Source of the DNA: Nitrospira sp. | Lineage (GTDB): Bacteria > Nitrospirota > Nitrospiria > Nitrospirales > Nitrospiraceae | Assembly: GCA_029194725.1 (NCBI GenBank) | Contig: JARFXQ010000007.1 | Coordinates: 140,291 to 204,290 of the forward strand | DNA: 64,000 nt | Direction: 5' to 3' | Shown here: positions 29,277-37,885 of the stretch, one piece after another | How the letters are laid out: each line of letters opens with the position of its first letter | Position numbering within the stretch: the first letter of the stretch is position 1 | The notes under the pieces: model-generated | Seen by the model: the letters and a program-made list of their open reading frames with translations, nothing else | What the model was told of the DNA's origin: nothing | The model's database searches: none | Position numbers and translations under genes: made by a program

Positions 29277-30077
29277 ATGGCCAAACCACGACCAGCTCCG
29301 TTAAGGGAAAAAGACATCACCCGGCAGATCGCCCGGGAATACTATAAAGAGTTTGATCAGCTCATCGAGAGTGACGTCATTATCGTCGGCGCGGGACCAT
29401 CCGGGCTTATTTGCGCGCACGATTTGGCCGCGATGGGATTTCGCACGCTCCTCATCGAGCAAAGCCTGGCTCTCGGGGGCGGATTCTGGTCCGGCGGGTA
29501 TCTCATGAACAAGGCGACGATCTGCGAGCCGGCGAATGAAATCCTTGAAGAAATCGGCGTGCCTTGTAAGAAGATCAAAGAGTGCGAGGGAATGTATATC
29601 GTTGACCCACCGCACGCCACAGGAGCCTTGATTGCTGCGGCGTACAATGCCGGGGCCAAGATCATGAATCTGACGCGAGTGGTGGATTTGATCCTGCGCA
29701 ATGACGGCCTATTGGAAGGAGTCGTCGTCAACAGCACCACCGCCGAGATGGCCGGTCATGATATCATCCATGTCGACCCCATCGCCCTTGAAAGCAAGAT
29801 CGTGGTTGATGCCACCGGTCACGATGCAGTGCTGGTCGAACTCCTTTACAAGCGGAACCTGTATAATAAGATCCCTGGAAATGGCGCCATGTGGGTCGCA
29901 CGATCCGAGGAAGAAATCATGGATCGTACCGGAGAAGTGTCTCCAAATTGCTTCGTCATCGGATTGGCCGTCGCCGCCGTCTATGGCACCCCAAGAATGG
30001 GCCCAGCCTTCGGCTCGATGCTGTTGTCCGGGCGATACGGAGCGGAATTGATTAAGAAAAAGCTGAAACAGGAGTGA
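29277..30077 (+). CDS. thi4: Thi4-type thiazole synthase (probably sulfide-dependent)
   Basis: A 266-residue member of the Thi4/archaeal thiazole synthase family, which makes the ADP-thiazole or related thiazole from NAD-derived or ribulose sugar, glycine and sulfur. The FAD/NAD fold starts with VIIVGAGPSGLICAHDLA near residue 34; GGGFWSGGYLMNK near 67 and VDATGHDAVLVELLY near 177 are conserved. Yeast Thi4 donates sulfur from a Cys in this region; here the matching segment is IIHVDPIAL with His at about 165, as in methanogen enzymes that use free sulfide. That function is inferred from this residue. AAGGAG precedes ATG 29277. No thiG, thiS or thiH is visible, so Thi4 may replace them. Confidence 0.93.
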   Translation: MAKPRPAPLREKDITRQIAREYYKEFDQLIESDVIIVGAGPSGLICAHDLAAMGFRTLLIEQSLALGGGFWSGGYLMNKATICEPANEILEEIGVPCKKIKECEGMYIVDPPHATGALIAAAYNAGAKIMNLTRVVDLILRNDGLLEGVVVNSTTAEMAGHDIIHVDPIALESKIVVDATGHDAVLVELLYKRNLYNKIPGNGAMWVARSEEEIMDRTGEVSPNCFVIGLAVAAVYGTPRMGPAFGSMLLSGRYGAELIKKKLKQE

Positions 30078-30165
30078 GGGAATGGTTGATGGATGATGAG
30101 TTCATGGTGGATGACAAGGAGCCGATGCTCGTTAACCATCAACTATCGACTATTCAGTGATTCAC

Positions 30166-30681
30166 ATGGATATTCAAGACTTTTTGGTCCAAGGCGAAGG
30201 CCGCGAAGAAGACAAACGTCAGGCATGGGATCTCTTTCAACAGGCTTATGAGCAACAGATGAAGCGTGAACTGGAGGAGGCCGTCAACCTGTACAAAAAA
30301 TCGCTTGCGACTCATCCCACAGCCGAAGCCCACACATTCTTGGGATGGACCTATAGCTGGATGGGGAGGATTGACGAGGCAATTGAAGAATGTCACAAGG
30401 CCATCGTGCAGGACCCGGACTTCGGCAACCCTTACAATGACATCGGCGCCTACCTGATCGAAAAGGGAGAATTCGACGAGGCGATTCCCTGGTTTCAGAA
30501 GGCGATTCAGGCGAAGCGTTATGAGAGTCCGGCCTATCCGCACCTCAATCTCGGCCGTGTGTACGAACGAAAAGGGAACTGGACCGAGGCAATCGATTCG
30601 TATAAGAAAGCCCTCACCCTGGATCCAAACTACGTATTAGCCAGGAAGGCGCTCGGACGATTGGTCAGCTCGCTGAACTGA
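30166..30681 (+). CDS. Tetratricopeptide repeat protein
   Basis: A 171-residue soluble protein with at least three TPR units: AVNLYKKSLATHPTAEAHTF, then AIEECHKAIVQDPDFGNPYN, then AIPWFQKAIQAKRYESPAYP, and AIDSYKKALTLDPNYVLARK. The Gly/Ala/Pro positions of each repeat are well kept. No signal peptide or other domain is present, so it is probably a protein-protein scaffold. I use ATG 30166; a GTG lies 9 bases earlier. The pseudo-receiver follows 1 base after the stop, so the two are coupled. Confidence 0.85.
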   Translation: MDIQDFLVQGEGREEDKRQAWDLFQQAYEQQMKRELEEAVNLYKKSLATHPTAEAHTFLGWTYSWMGRIDEAIEECHKAIVQDPDFGNPYNDIGAYLIEKGEFDEAIPWFQKAIQAKRYESPAYPHLNLGRVYERKGNWTEAIDSYKKALTLDPNYVLARKALGRLVSSLN

Positions 30682-30682
30682 A

Positions 30683-31081
30683 ATGAACCAGACAAACCAC
30701 ACAACCATCCTGGTCGCCATTACTGATCTTTTCTTCTACACCAAAGTTCGGGACGCATTACGTCAACCGGAATACCAGCTTGAAAAAGCACGTACACAAC
30801 AGGATATTGTCGACAAAGCCCTATCGGCCAACCCAAGGGTAATCCTCTTCAATATGAACGACCTCACTCTTGATGTCTTTCAAGCGTTGGAGAAACTGAA
30901 AGCCGATCCACGGTTGAAGAACATTCCGACCCTGGCCTTTGCCAATCATGAAGAAGTCGATACCTGGAAACGCGCCAAAGCGCTTGGCGTGACGAAGGTT
31001 GTCTCCCGCAATGAGTTTTCGGCCCGCACGAAGGAGCTGGTGGAAGAATTATTCACGTCGGACGTAAAGGCTAAAGGGTGA
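30683..31081 (+). CDS. CheY-like pseudo-receiver protein
   Basis: A 132-residue stand-alone receiver-like fold: ILVAITDLFFYTKVRDAL at the first strand and helix, RVILFNMNDLTLDVFQAL where the phospho-acceptor should be, then IPTLAFANHEE and KVVSRNEF. The residue at the usual phospho-Asp place is Asn (LFNMND), and the conserved Lys near the end is not obvious. It therefore probably cannot be phosphorylated in the normal way and may act as a binding module. It lies between a TPR protein and a YgfZ-like protein in one forward run. Confidence 0.75.
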   Translation: MNQTNHTTILVAITDLFFYTKVRDALRQPEYQLEKARTQQDIVDKALSANPRVILFNMNDLTLDVFQALEKLKADPRLKNIPTLAFANHEEVDTWKRAKALGVTKVVSRNEFSARTKELVEELFTSDVKAKG

Positions 31082-31091
31082 AAGTTCCTCG

Positions 31092-32183
31092 ATGAAACAA
31101 TCCCGTCTTCACGCGCAACATGGTCAACTCGGAGCGACGTTCGAGGAAGTCACCGGCTGGGAAGTACCGGCCAACTATGGCGATGTCGAGGCCGAACATC
31201 ATGCAGTCCGCCACGCAGTGGGGATAGCCGATCTCTCACATCGTGGCAAGCTTCTGGTCACGGGTGACGATCGTGTGAAGTGGCTGCAAGGCGTCATCAG
31301 CAACGACATCCTTCCCCTCCAACCAGGGCAAGGCTGCTATTCCAGTTTTTTGACCCACAAGGGCAAGATGCTCACCTACTTCCGTCTGTACATGCAGACA
31401 GAGGCCGTCATGTTGGAAGACGTGGGCGAAATCGGGGAAACCACGTTCCAGACCCTGCGGAAATTCCTTCTCTACGGCACCAAGGCCAAGATGGAAAACT
31501 GTGCCGAGAGCTGGGGGCTGCTCTTGATCAGCGGACCCAAGGCTCCGCATGTGGTGCAATCCGCGTTCGGTGTGGACGTCACGGACTTGAAGCCGGTCAC
31601 TTTTGTCACGGCACAGATCGGCGGGCATCACGCCTTGGTGTTGCGCACCGAAGAAACGGGAGAAGTTGATATTGAAGTGCTGCTCCCCACGGATAGCCTC
31701 CTAGCCGCTTGGACCAGTGCCATGCAGGCCGGGGACAAGTTTGGTATGAGGGCCATCGGAACCCGCGCGAGAGAGGCTCTGCGCATCGAAGCAGGCCTCC
31801 CGAAAGCCGGGCCTGACTTGAACGAAGAAATTGTTCCGCCCGAAGCAAACTTAGAGGAAAAAGCTTTCAGCCTGAACAAAGGGTGCTATCCGGGGCAAGA
31901 AGTCGTGGCGCGCATGGATACCTACGGCAACGTACGCCGCAAGTTGGTTGGGTTGGTCCTTATAGATTCAGTCGTTCCGACACATGGAGCCAAACTGTAC
32001 AGCGGATCTCGTGAGGTGGGTTGGATCAGCAGCGCCGTCCCTTCACCGCAGCTCAACAAGACCATTGCGTTCGGATTCCCTCTGCGCGACTTCAGCAAGC
32101 CAGGAACGGAACTGACCGTGGAATTCGAAGGCAGCCGGCATCCGGCCACCGTTCAGACCCTGCCTTTCTACACCAAGCAATAA
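31092..32183 (+). CDS. ygfZ: YgfZ/GcvT-like folate-binding protein (Fe-S enzyme maintenance)
   Basis: A 363-residue protein of the aminomethyltransferase fold. The YgfZ signature KGCYPGQEVVARMDTYG is present near residue 260, and an N-terminal GIADLSHRGKLLVTGDDR near 37-54 and the LQGVISNDILPLQPGQG segment match the family. YgfZ uses folate and helps certain Fe-S enzymes keep their clusters. Several Fe-S enzymes lie close by (ThiC, NadA), which fits. It is not glycine-cleavage GcvT, since that lacks the KGCYxGQE motif. It follows the pseudo-receiver by 10 bases. Confidence 0.9.
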   Translation: MKQSRLHAQHGQLGATFEEVTGWEVPANYGDVEAEHHAVRHAVGIADLSHRGKLLVTGDDRVKWLQGVISNDILPLQPGQGCYSSFLTHKGKMLTYFRLYMQTEAVMLEDVGEIGETTFQTLRKFLLYGTKAKMENCAESWGLLLISGPKAPHVVQSAFGVDVTDLKPVTFVTAQIGGHHALVLRTEETGEVDIEVLLPTDSLLAAWTSAMQAGDKFGMRAIGTRAREALRIEAGLPKAGPDLNEEIVPPEANLEEKAFSLNKGCYPGQEVVARMDTYGNVRRKLVGLVLIDSVVPTHGAKLYSGSREVGWISSAVPSPQLNKTIAFGFPLRDFSKPGTELTVEFEGSRHPATVQTLPFYTKQ

Positions 32184-32204
32184 TCACCGCCCTCACGACG
32201 ACCT

Positions 32205-32624
32205 ATGGCTGTTGATGAACAGGAAGACAGAGTACAAACCACTCCGTATCAGGAGGCGGGTGAACTCGCTGGAATCACTCGGCTGGTGGACGAATTTTAC
32301 ATCAATATGGACAGGCTGCCTGAAGCTGAAACCATCAGAAGCATGCATCCTCAGGATCTAACCGAATCACGCAAGAAGTTGACGTATTTCCTGTGCGGCT
32401 GGCTTGGTGGTCCCAAGCTGTTTCAGCAACACTATGGGCCGATCAGCATTCCGGCATTCCACAAAAAGTTTCCCATCGGGTATGAAGAACGCGATGCCTG
32501 GCTGCTCTGCATGCAACGAGCTCTCGCCGTCCAACCCTACAGTGACCAGTTCAAAGACTACCTCCTAGCAGCACTCAGCATCCCAGCCGAACGAGTCAGA
32601 GAGGTGAACGCAGGAGAGTTCTAA
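32205..32624 (+). CDS. Group II truncated hemoglobin
   Basis: A 139-residue globin of the 2-on-2 type. ITRLVDEFYINMDRLPEA is the B/C helix region, YFLCGWLGGPKLFQQHYG the E helix region, AFHKKFPIGYEERDAWLLCM the F-G region with the proximal His in AFHKKF, and a Trp in DAWLLC typical of group II. Such globins bind oxygen, NO or sulfide; the ligand here is not known. It ends the run thiC-thi4-TPR-receiver-ygfZ-globin. In a nitrifier it could guard against NO or aid oxygen use. Confidence 0.9.
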   Translation: MAVDEQEDRVQTTPYQEAGELAGITRLVDEFYINMDRLPEAETIRSMHPQDLTESRKKLTYFLCGWLGGPKLFQQHYGPISIPAFHKKFPIGYEERDAWLLCMQRALAVQPYSDQFKDYLLAALSIPAERVREVNAGEF

Positions 32625-33410
32625 GTACCTCTTCCCGCCTCATGCACAGGCTAAACTGTTCGCATTGGAGTACACTCACGCACGCTGAGTACATCTCTGC
32701 ATCCTCCAGGATCCAGAGTCTCGATCCTTCAAGATCCTCTTGAGGAACCCCTACCTTTCAAAATCAACGTGATGAACAAAGAACTCGTCCCGTCTTGTTC
32801 AATCAATCGTGTGGCACTCTCCTTGCTCGCCAGAAAAGGGAAAGACTCGCAGTGGACCGGAATTCATGAAGGACGAGATGGCTTTCTTCTTCAACCATTC
32901 CGAGGAGCACCAAGCCTCACGTTCACTCCAAACGGAACCAACCTCGATCGGAGGCGAAGCGTGGATCGACGTGAGCCGGTTTTTTCCCGGAGAGAAGCTC
33001 GAGCACCAAGCCGTTAAAGATGTCAAAGCGCCCGTAGACCATCCGCGTTCAGATCTTGCCACCAGCCCTCTGACGAAATCCTTTGCCCTCCTACGTAGGA
33101 AGTTTCGGCGCGGTTCCACCGAAAGCTGAGACTAACTACCGCCGCAAAATCATCTGGTTCATTGGCAGAACAACGAGCCGTGCGGATTCAAAGGCATGGC
33201 CTGGCCGTCTCAGGCCATGCAAGCCGCAATCGCCATTCGCATGTCATCGGACGAGCTAGAGAAGTGCTACCGAATTCGAGCAGACCATCACATGTAAGGA
33301 TCGTGTCCCCATCCAGGAATGTTGAGCTGCTCAATTGATCATAAACACGTTACCAGAGTAGTATTTGACTCATTGAGTGCCGCCAATTGTCAGATGCTAT
33401 GGAGAACGCA
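32625..33410. other. Long intergenic stretch with a perfect hairpin
   Basis: Overlapping frames exist on both strands (for example 32809-33129) but none has a recognisable domain or a good ribosome site. A perfect 10-base inverted repeat, GCATGGCCTG (33194-33203) and CAGGCCATGC (33211-33220), has a 7-base loop and no T-run. I see no gene I can support. Confidence 0.5.
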
Positions 33411-34235
33411 ATGAATACCATCGAACATGATTATGCTCCGATCTGTGACCTGTATGAGAGGCACCTCGGATCGGCTTTGTTTGAACCCTATGCAATTGAT
33501 CTTGCGGGTCGCGTAGCTGATGACTGTTCACAAGGCTCTGTTCTTGAAATGGCCTGCGGGACCGGCATTGTTACTCGACAGCTGCGCGCTCGTCTGAAGC
33601 CGGCTGTGGCCCTGACTGCAACCGATATCAATCCCGGCATGCTTGACTACGCGCAAAAGAAGCTGAATGCCTTGGAGGGAATCACCTGGAAGCAGGCGGA
33701 TATTGCGGACTTGCCGTTTACCGATGCATCATTCAATGCTGCGGTCTGTCAATTTGGGCTCATGTTTGTGTCGGATAAAAATCACGCGTTTCGCGAAATG
33801 CGTCGCATTCTGGCGAAAGGTGGCTTGCTCGCCTTCAGCGTATGGGATCGGATGGAGAATAACTCTTGGGGCATTATTGCGCATGCAACCGTTGGAGAAT
33901 TCTTCCCGGAAAATCCGCCGCAGTTTTTCAAAGCGCCCTGTAGCTTTTACGATATCGACGTCTTGCGCAATTTGCTGACGGCGAGCGGATTTGATCGGAT
34001 CAACATTCAAACAGTCCGGAAGGAATGCTACAGCGCCACAGCTCACTCACTGGCGATCGGGCTGATCGAAGGCGCGCCGATTCTTGCCGAAATTCAAGAG
34101 CGCGGCGGTGCGTCTGGACCAATCGTCGATGCAGTGGCGACATCCTTAGCTCGGACTGGTGGAAACAACCCACATCGTTCAACGATGCAAGCTATTGTGG
34201 TAACGGCGCGAGCAAAGGATGACGCAAAGCCGTAA
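33411..34235 (+). CDS. Class I SAM-dependent methyltransferase
   Basis: A 274-residue methyltransferase. Motif I is VLEMACGTGIVTRQL (near residue 46), followed by ALTATDINPGMLDYAQ, and the post-motif ADIADLPFTDASFNAAVCQF and LMFVSDKNHAFREMRRIL. This fits the UbiE/Methyltransf_11 type. The acceptor is not known. GGAG at 33401-33404 supports ATG 33411; earlier in-frame codons at 33387 (TTG) and 33399 (ATG) are possible. It stands alone before the efflux block, which reads in the opposite direction. Confidence 0.85.
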   Translation: MNTIEHDYAPICDLYERHLGSALFEPYAIDLAGRVADDCSQGSVLEMACGTGIVTRQLRARLKPAVALTATDINPGMLDYAQKKLNALEGITWKQADIADLPFTDASFNAAVCQFGLMFVSDKNHAFREMRRILAKGGLLAFSVWDRMENNSWGIIAHATVGEFFPENPPQFFKAPCSFYDIDVLRNLLTASGFDRINIQTVRKECYSATAHSLAIGLIEGAPILAEIQERGGASGPIVDAVATSLARTGGNNPHRSTMQAIVVTARAKDDAKP

Positions 34236-34267
34236 GCCTGAATGTTCGTGGCCTGAAGTGCCGACCG

Positions 34268-34480
34268 TCAGCATCGAACGATCGTGCCCGGCAGCGTGAT
34301 GCTCTCGGTCGCCTGCACCGGCTGAAGAGAGAGAATGGAGACGGGGGGCGCGATGGCGTTGAGCGTCGTCTCGCGGAGCATCGCCGCGTAGCTTCTGGCA
34401 TCATGAATCCGATAGCCGAGATAGAGCAGCACGAGCACGATCGCCACCATCGCCATGCGCTTTTTATTGAGGATCTGCAT
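34268..34480 (-). pseudogene. Truncated RND adaptor (MFP) N-terminal fragment
   Basis: A 70-codon piece, from MQILNKKRMAMVAIVLVLLY to the in-frame stop after LPGTIVRC. It matches the first 70 codons of the adaptor at 37886-39115 (DARSYA, ETTLNAIAPPVSILS, VQATESITLPGTI) and then ends. The lipoyl and barrel domains are gone. It overlaps the end of the pump gene just upstream by 1 base, as the intact adaptor overlaps its own pump. It marks the left border of a large segmental duplication. Confidence 0.88.
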
Positions 34481-37400
34481 CACGAGGCCGATGCCTGCTG
34501 CCGGGCCGCTCGCCGGCTGTAAATCATCGCGTAGACACAGGGCACGAAGGTCAGCGTAAAGACGGTTGCCACGAGCAAGCCGCCGATGACCGCTCGTCCC
34601 AGCGGCGCATTCTGCGAATACCCGGTCGCCATGGGGACCATCCCAAGGATCATGGCTGACGCGGTCATGAGCACGGCACGAAAGCGTGCGGTGCCGGCCT
34701 CGATCGCGGCCCGCACCGCGTCGCCGTGCTCTCGGATCCGGTCGCGCGCAAAGGACACAACGAGGATCGAATTGGCGGTCGCTGTGCCCATGCACATGAT
34801 CGCGCCCGTGAGCGCCGGTTCCGACAGCGGCGTCCGGGTCACGAACAACGCCCAGGCAATGCCCGCCAGTGCGCCCGGCAAGGCCGTGACGATGATGAAG
34901 GGATCGAGCCAGGACTGGAAGTTGACGACGATCAGCAGATAGACCAGCACCATCGCGGCGAACAAGCCGAAAATGAGTTCCGCATAGGCGTCGTGCATCA
35001 GAGCGGCCTGACCATGGATTTGGATCTCCGCGCTCTGAGGCAACTCATCATTCAACTCGCTGATCGCCTCCTCGACATCCTTCAATAACCCGCCAAGGTC
35101 GCGCCCTTCGGGTGAGACATAGAGGTCGAACAGCGGCATGATATTCCCGTGCGTGACGATGCTCGGGGTGCCGATTGGTTTGAAGTTGGCCATATTGCCG
35201 AGCAGCTGCATGTCGCCCGCCGATTTGCTATCAAGAGACCCGACCGGGACGGTCTTGAGCGCCGTCATGCCGTTGACCTGCGGTTGCGGGATATAGACAT
35301 TGATCTGATACGAAAACCCGGTGGCGGGATCGAGCCAAAAGATCTGATCGACCTGCTGGCTCCCCGCCGCCACCATTTGAAGATTGACGGTGATGTCTCC
35401 CTCGGTCTTGTTCGCGTCAAGTCCGTACGTGCGGCGGCCTTCGGCCAGGAGGGTCGGCTGGCGCATCGGTTGCTGGAGCACCACATCCGAGGCGCCGGGG
35501 ATCCGGCGCAGCCGGCTGATCAATTTGCGGGCGAACTCATAGTTCGCGTACGACTCCGGCCCGTTGACCTGCACATCGATCGGCGCGGGCGCGCCGAAGT
35601 TGAGGATCTTGGCCGTCAAATCGGACGGTTGAAAGGTGAATTCGGTCCCTGGATAGCGCTCCACCAACCCCTTGCGGAGCAGGGTCCGGTACTCCCACAC
35701 CGGCGCCTTCTCATCCTTCAAGAGGATCGTCACATCACAATCCTGCGAGCCGATCGTGGGCGTCGGAATGAAGGCGAGGTTATGCGGCCCGATCGGGATC
35801 CCGCAATTACTGACGACATTCTCCACCTGCCCCGGCAGCAACCGCTCGATGTCTTCGGCGACCAGCGACGCGATGCGCGCGGACACCTCGATGCGCGTGC
35901 CGAGCGGCGCGCGAAAATGCATCTGAATGACATCCGACCGAATCTCGGGAAAGTAGTCGCGTCCCAGGAAGTAATAGAGGGAGAGCGAGCTCACCGCGAG
36001 AGTCAGTGCCATGATGACGAAGCCGCGGCGGCGAGCCACCGCCTGTTCGAGCAGCTCTCCATAGCCTTCGCGAAACCGATTAAAGCGGCGCTCAAAGCCG
36101 CCTTGAAAGCGGGTGAAGAAGTTCAGCAGTCCACCCAGGTTGGCACGCCAGCCAAGCTGAGGCTTCTGGTGCCCCGGTGACACCTCGTGGTGCTCCACGA
36201 CGAGCATGTATTTCGCCATGGTCGGCACCAGCGTCCGCGACAGGATAAAGGAGGCAATCATGGCAATGACGACCGCCTCGGCCATCGGCGCGAACAGAAA
36301 GCCCGACGTGCCGGTGAGCTTGAAGAGCGGCAACCAGACGATCGCGATGGCTAACGTGGAGACCAACGTCGGAACGACGATCTCATTGGCGGCATCGATG
36401 ATCGCGCCCTCCAGCGATTTGTTCATTTCGAGGTGGCGATCGATATTCTCGATCATCACAGTCGCATCATCGACCAGGATGCCGACGGACAACGCCAACC
36501 CGCCCAAGGTCATCACATTAATCGTCTCCCCGAGCCAATGGAGGCCGATGATGGCGGTCAGAATGGAGAGCGGGATCGACGTGGCGATAATCACGGTCGG
36601 CCGCCAGGACCCCAAGAGCAACAGCACGATGGCGCCGACCAGCAGCCCGGCGGTGAGCATTTCATGCAGCACGTCCACGATCGACTCCTTGACGAATGTC
36701 GACGTGTCGGTCAGGAGCCGGATCTGCATCCCTTCCGGGATGATCTTCTGAATGCGTGGGAGCATCTCTTTGATCCCGGCCACCACGTCCAGGGTGGACG
36801 CCTCCGTGCTCTTCATCACGACGATGATGACGGACTGTTTCCCATTCACGATCACCATGTTCTGCTGCACCCGTCCCATGAGTTCGGCCGTGCCGATGTC
36901 GCGCAGGTAGACGAACGAGTTCCCTTCGCGCTTGATCGGAATGTTTTCAAAGTCCGTGATCTGCATCGGGGAGGCATTGGTCAGGGCCATCCAGTCGGTC
37001 TGCTTGATCTTGAGGTCCCCAGCCGGCAAGATGAGGTATTGTTGCCGGAATACAGCGTGGACATCCGCCACCGTGATATGACGCGCGAGCAAGGCTTGCT
37101 GATCGAGGTTGAACATCACTTGCAGCGGAGAGCCGCCATAAGGAAACGGGACGATCACCCCGTTGACGGTCACCAGCAGGGGGCGGATTTGCATGTAGGA
37201 GACGTTAAAGAGCTCCGCCGGCGTCATGGTGTCGGAGCTGACTTCCAGCGTCGCGACCGGCAGCGAGGACGGCGCGAGGCGCATGACCATGGCCGGCGAA
37301 ATATCGGGCGGCAACACTTTGATGACGGTCTGCGCGATGGCGGTGATATCCGCTTCCGCTCGGCCTACATCGATGCCATCCTGCAGAAAAATATTGGTGA

Positions 37401-37672
37401 TGCTGATGCCGTAGTAGGAGTGACTATGCAGGTACTTGATCCCTTCCACGGTCGAGGTGACGAAACGCTCGAACATATAGGTGATGCGTCCGTCGAGCCG
37501 CGGCGGTAACATGCCGAGGTAGGGCCAGACCACGGACGTGACGGGAATCCTGATGGAGGGAAAGACGTCGGTCGGCATCTCTTGGATGGTCAGAGTCCCG
37601 AACAGCACGATCAGGATCGCCAGCACGACGAAGGTGTAGGGCCGTTTGAGGGCTATGATGACGATCTGGTTC
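34281..37672. repeat. Segmental duplication, copy A
   Basis: This block matches 38913-42304 at a constant offset of 4632 bases with no length change that I can see. From about 34508 to 37647 I find no difference. Translations in several reading frames on both strands agree, so the bases must be near-identical. A patch of about 85 bases (34423-34507) and the last 25 bases differ. Confidence 0.92.
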
Positions 37673-37674
37673 AT
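34480..37674 (-). CDS. RND efflux pump, inner-membrane subunit (copy A)
   Basis: A 1064-residue HAE-1/AcrB-like RND transporter that exports substrates with proton motive force. It has the usual layout of twelve membrane segments and two large periplasmic loops. IALKRPYTFVVLAILIVLFG is the first segment, and GILVDDATVMIENIDRHLEM in TM4 carries the Asp pair for proton transfer. A second pump-half TM block ends the protein. Apart from about 12 residues at the two ends it is the same as copy B (39112-42306). Its own downstream adaptor is truncated (34268-34480), so it may depend on the intact adaptor upstream at 37886. The substrate cannot be told, and no TolC-like gene is in the window. Confidence 0.95.
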   Translation of the reverse strand: MNQIVIIALKRPYTFVVLAILIVLFGTLTIQEMPTDVFPSIRIPVTSVVWPYLGMLPPRLDGRITYMFERFVTSTVEGIKYLHSHSYYGISITNIFLQDGIDVGRAEADITAIAQTVIKVLPPDISPAMVMRLAPSSLPVATLEVSSDTMTPAELFNVSYMQIRPLLVTVNGVIVPFPYGGSPLQVMFNLDQQALLARHITVADVHAVFRQQYLILPAGDLKIKQTDWMALTNASPMQITDFENIPIKREGNSFVYLRDIGTAELMGRVQQNMVIVNGKQSVIIVVMKSTEASTLDVVAGIKEMLPRIQKIIPEGMQIRLLTDTSTFVKESIVDVLHEMLTAGLLVGAIVLLLLGSWRPTVIIATSIPLSILTAIIGLHWLGETINVMTLGGLALSVGILVDDATVMIENIDRHLEMNKSLEGAIIDAANEIVVPTLVSTLAIAIVWLPLFKLTGTSGFLFAPMAEAVVIAMIASFILSRTLVPTMAKYMLVVEHHEVSPGHQKPQLGWRANLGGLLNFFTRFQGGFERRFNRFREGYGELLEQAVARRRGFVIMALTLAVSSLSLYYFLGRDYFPEIRSDVIQMHFRAPLGTRIEVSARIASLVAEDIERLLPGQVENVVSNCGIPIGPHNLAFIPTPTIGSQDCDVTILLKDEKAPVWEYRTLLRKGLVERYPGTEFTFQPSDLTAKILNFGAPAPIDVQVNGPESYANYEFARKLISRLRRIPGASDVVLQQPMRQPTLLAEGRRTYGLDANKTEGDITVNLQMVAAGSQQVDQIFWLDPATGFSYQINVYIPQPQVNGMTALKTVPVGSLDSKSAGDMQLLGNMANFKPIGTPSIVTHGNIMPLFDLYVSPEGRDLGGLLKDVEEAISELNDELPQSAEIQIHGQAALMHDAYAELIFGLFAAMVLVYLLIVVNFQSWLDPFIIVTALPGALAGIAWALFVTRTPLSEPALTGAIMCMGTATANSILVVSFARDRIREHGDAVRAAIEAGTARFRAVLMTASAMILGMVPMATGYSQNAPLGRAVIGGLLVATVFTLTFVPCVYAMIYSRRAARQQASAS

Positions 37675-37885
37675 AGACGAAGTCTACCGATCATTGTTCT
37701 GAGGAATACCGGCTCCTCACAGGTTGGTCTCTTCCGATCGAGTTTTTTACGCAAGAGTGCCGGGGAAGACTCTGGACGACGACCTCGCCGACAGTCTGCG
37801 ACTCTCATCCTCAGCTTGAGAGCAAAGGAAAGCCTGATTCATTCTTCATCCACGATATCAGTCCCTTTTATTTCATCGGGCGCCG

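Noticed and set aside
30083..30152. Short inverted repeat (GGTTGATGG with CCATCAACT) after thi4
   Set aside because: The stem is short with a long loop and no T-run, so I do not call it a terminator.
32809..33129. Overlapping 106-codon frames on both strands
   Set aside because: Both are of equal length with no domain, a sign of chance openness in GC-rich DNA.
35149..36180. 343-codon forward frame inside pump copy A (also in copy B at 39781)
   Set aside because: It lies fully inside the intact pump gene on the other strand and is rich in His, Arg and Asp, as is usual for antisense frames in GC-rich genes.
36433..37509. 358-codon forward frame inside pump copy A (also in copy B at 41065)
   Set aside because: Antisense to the pump gene. 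It is kept in both copies only since the DNA itself is duplicated.
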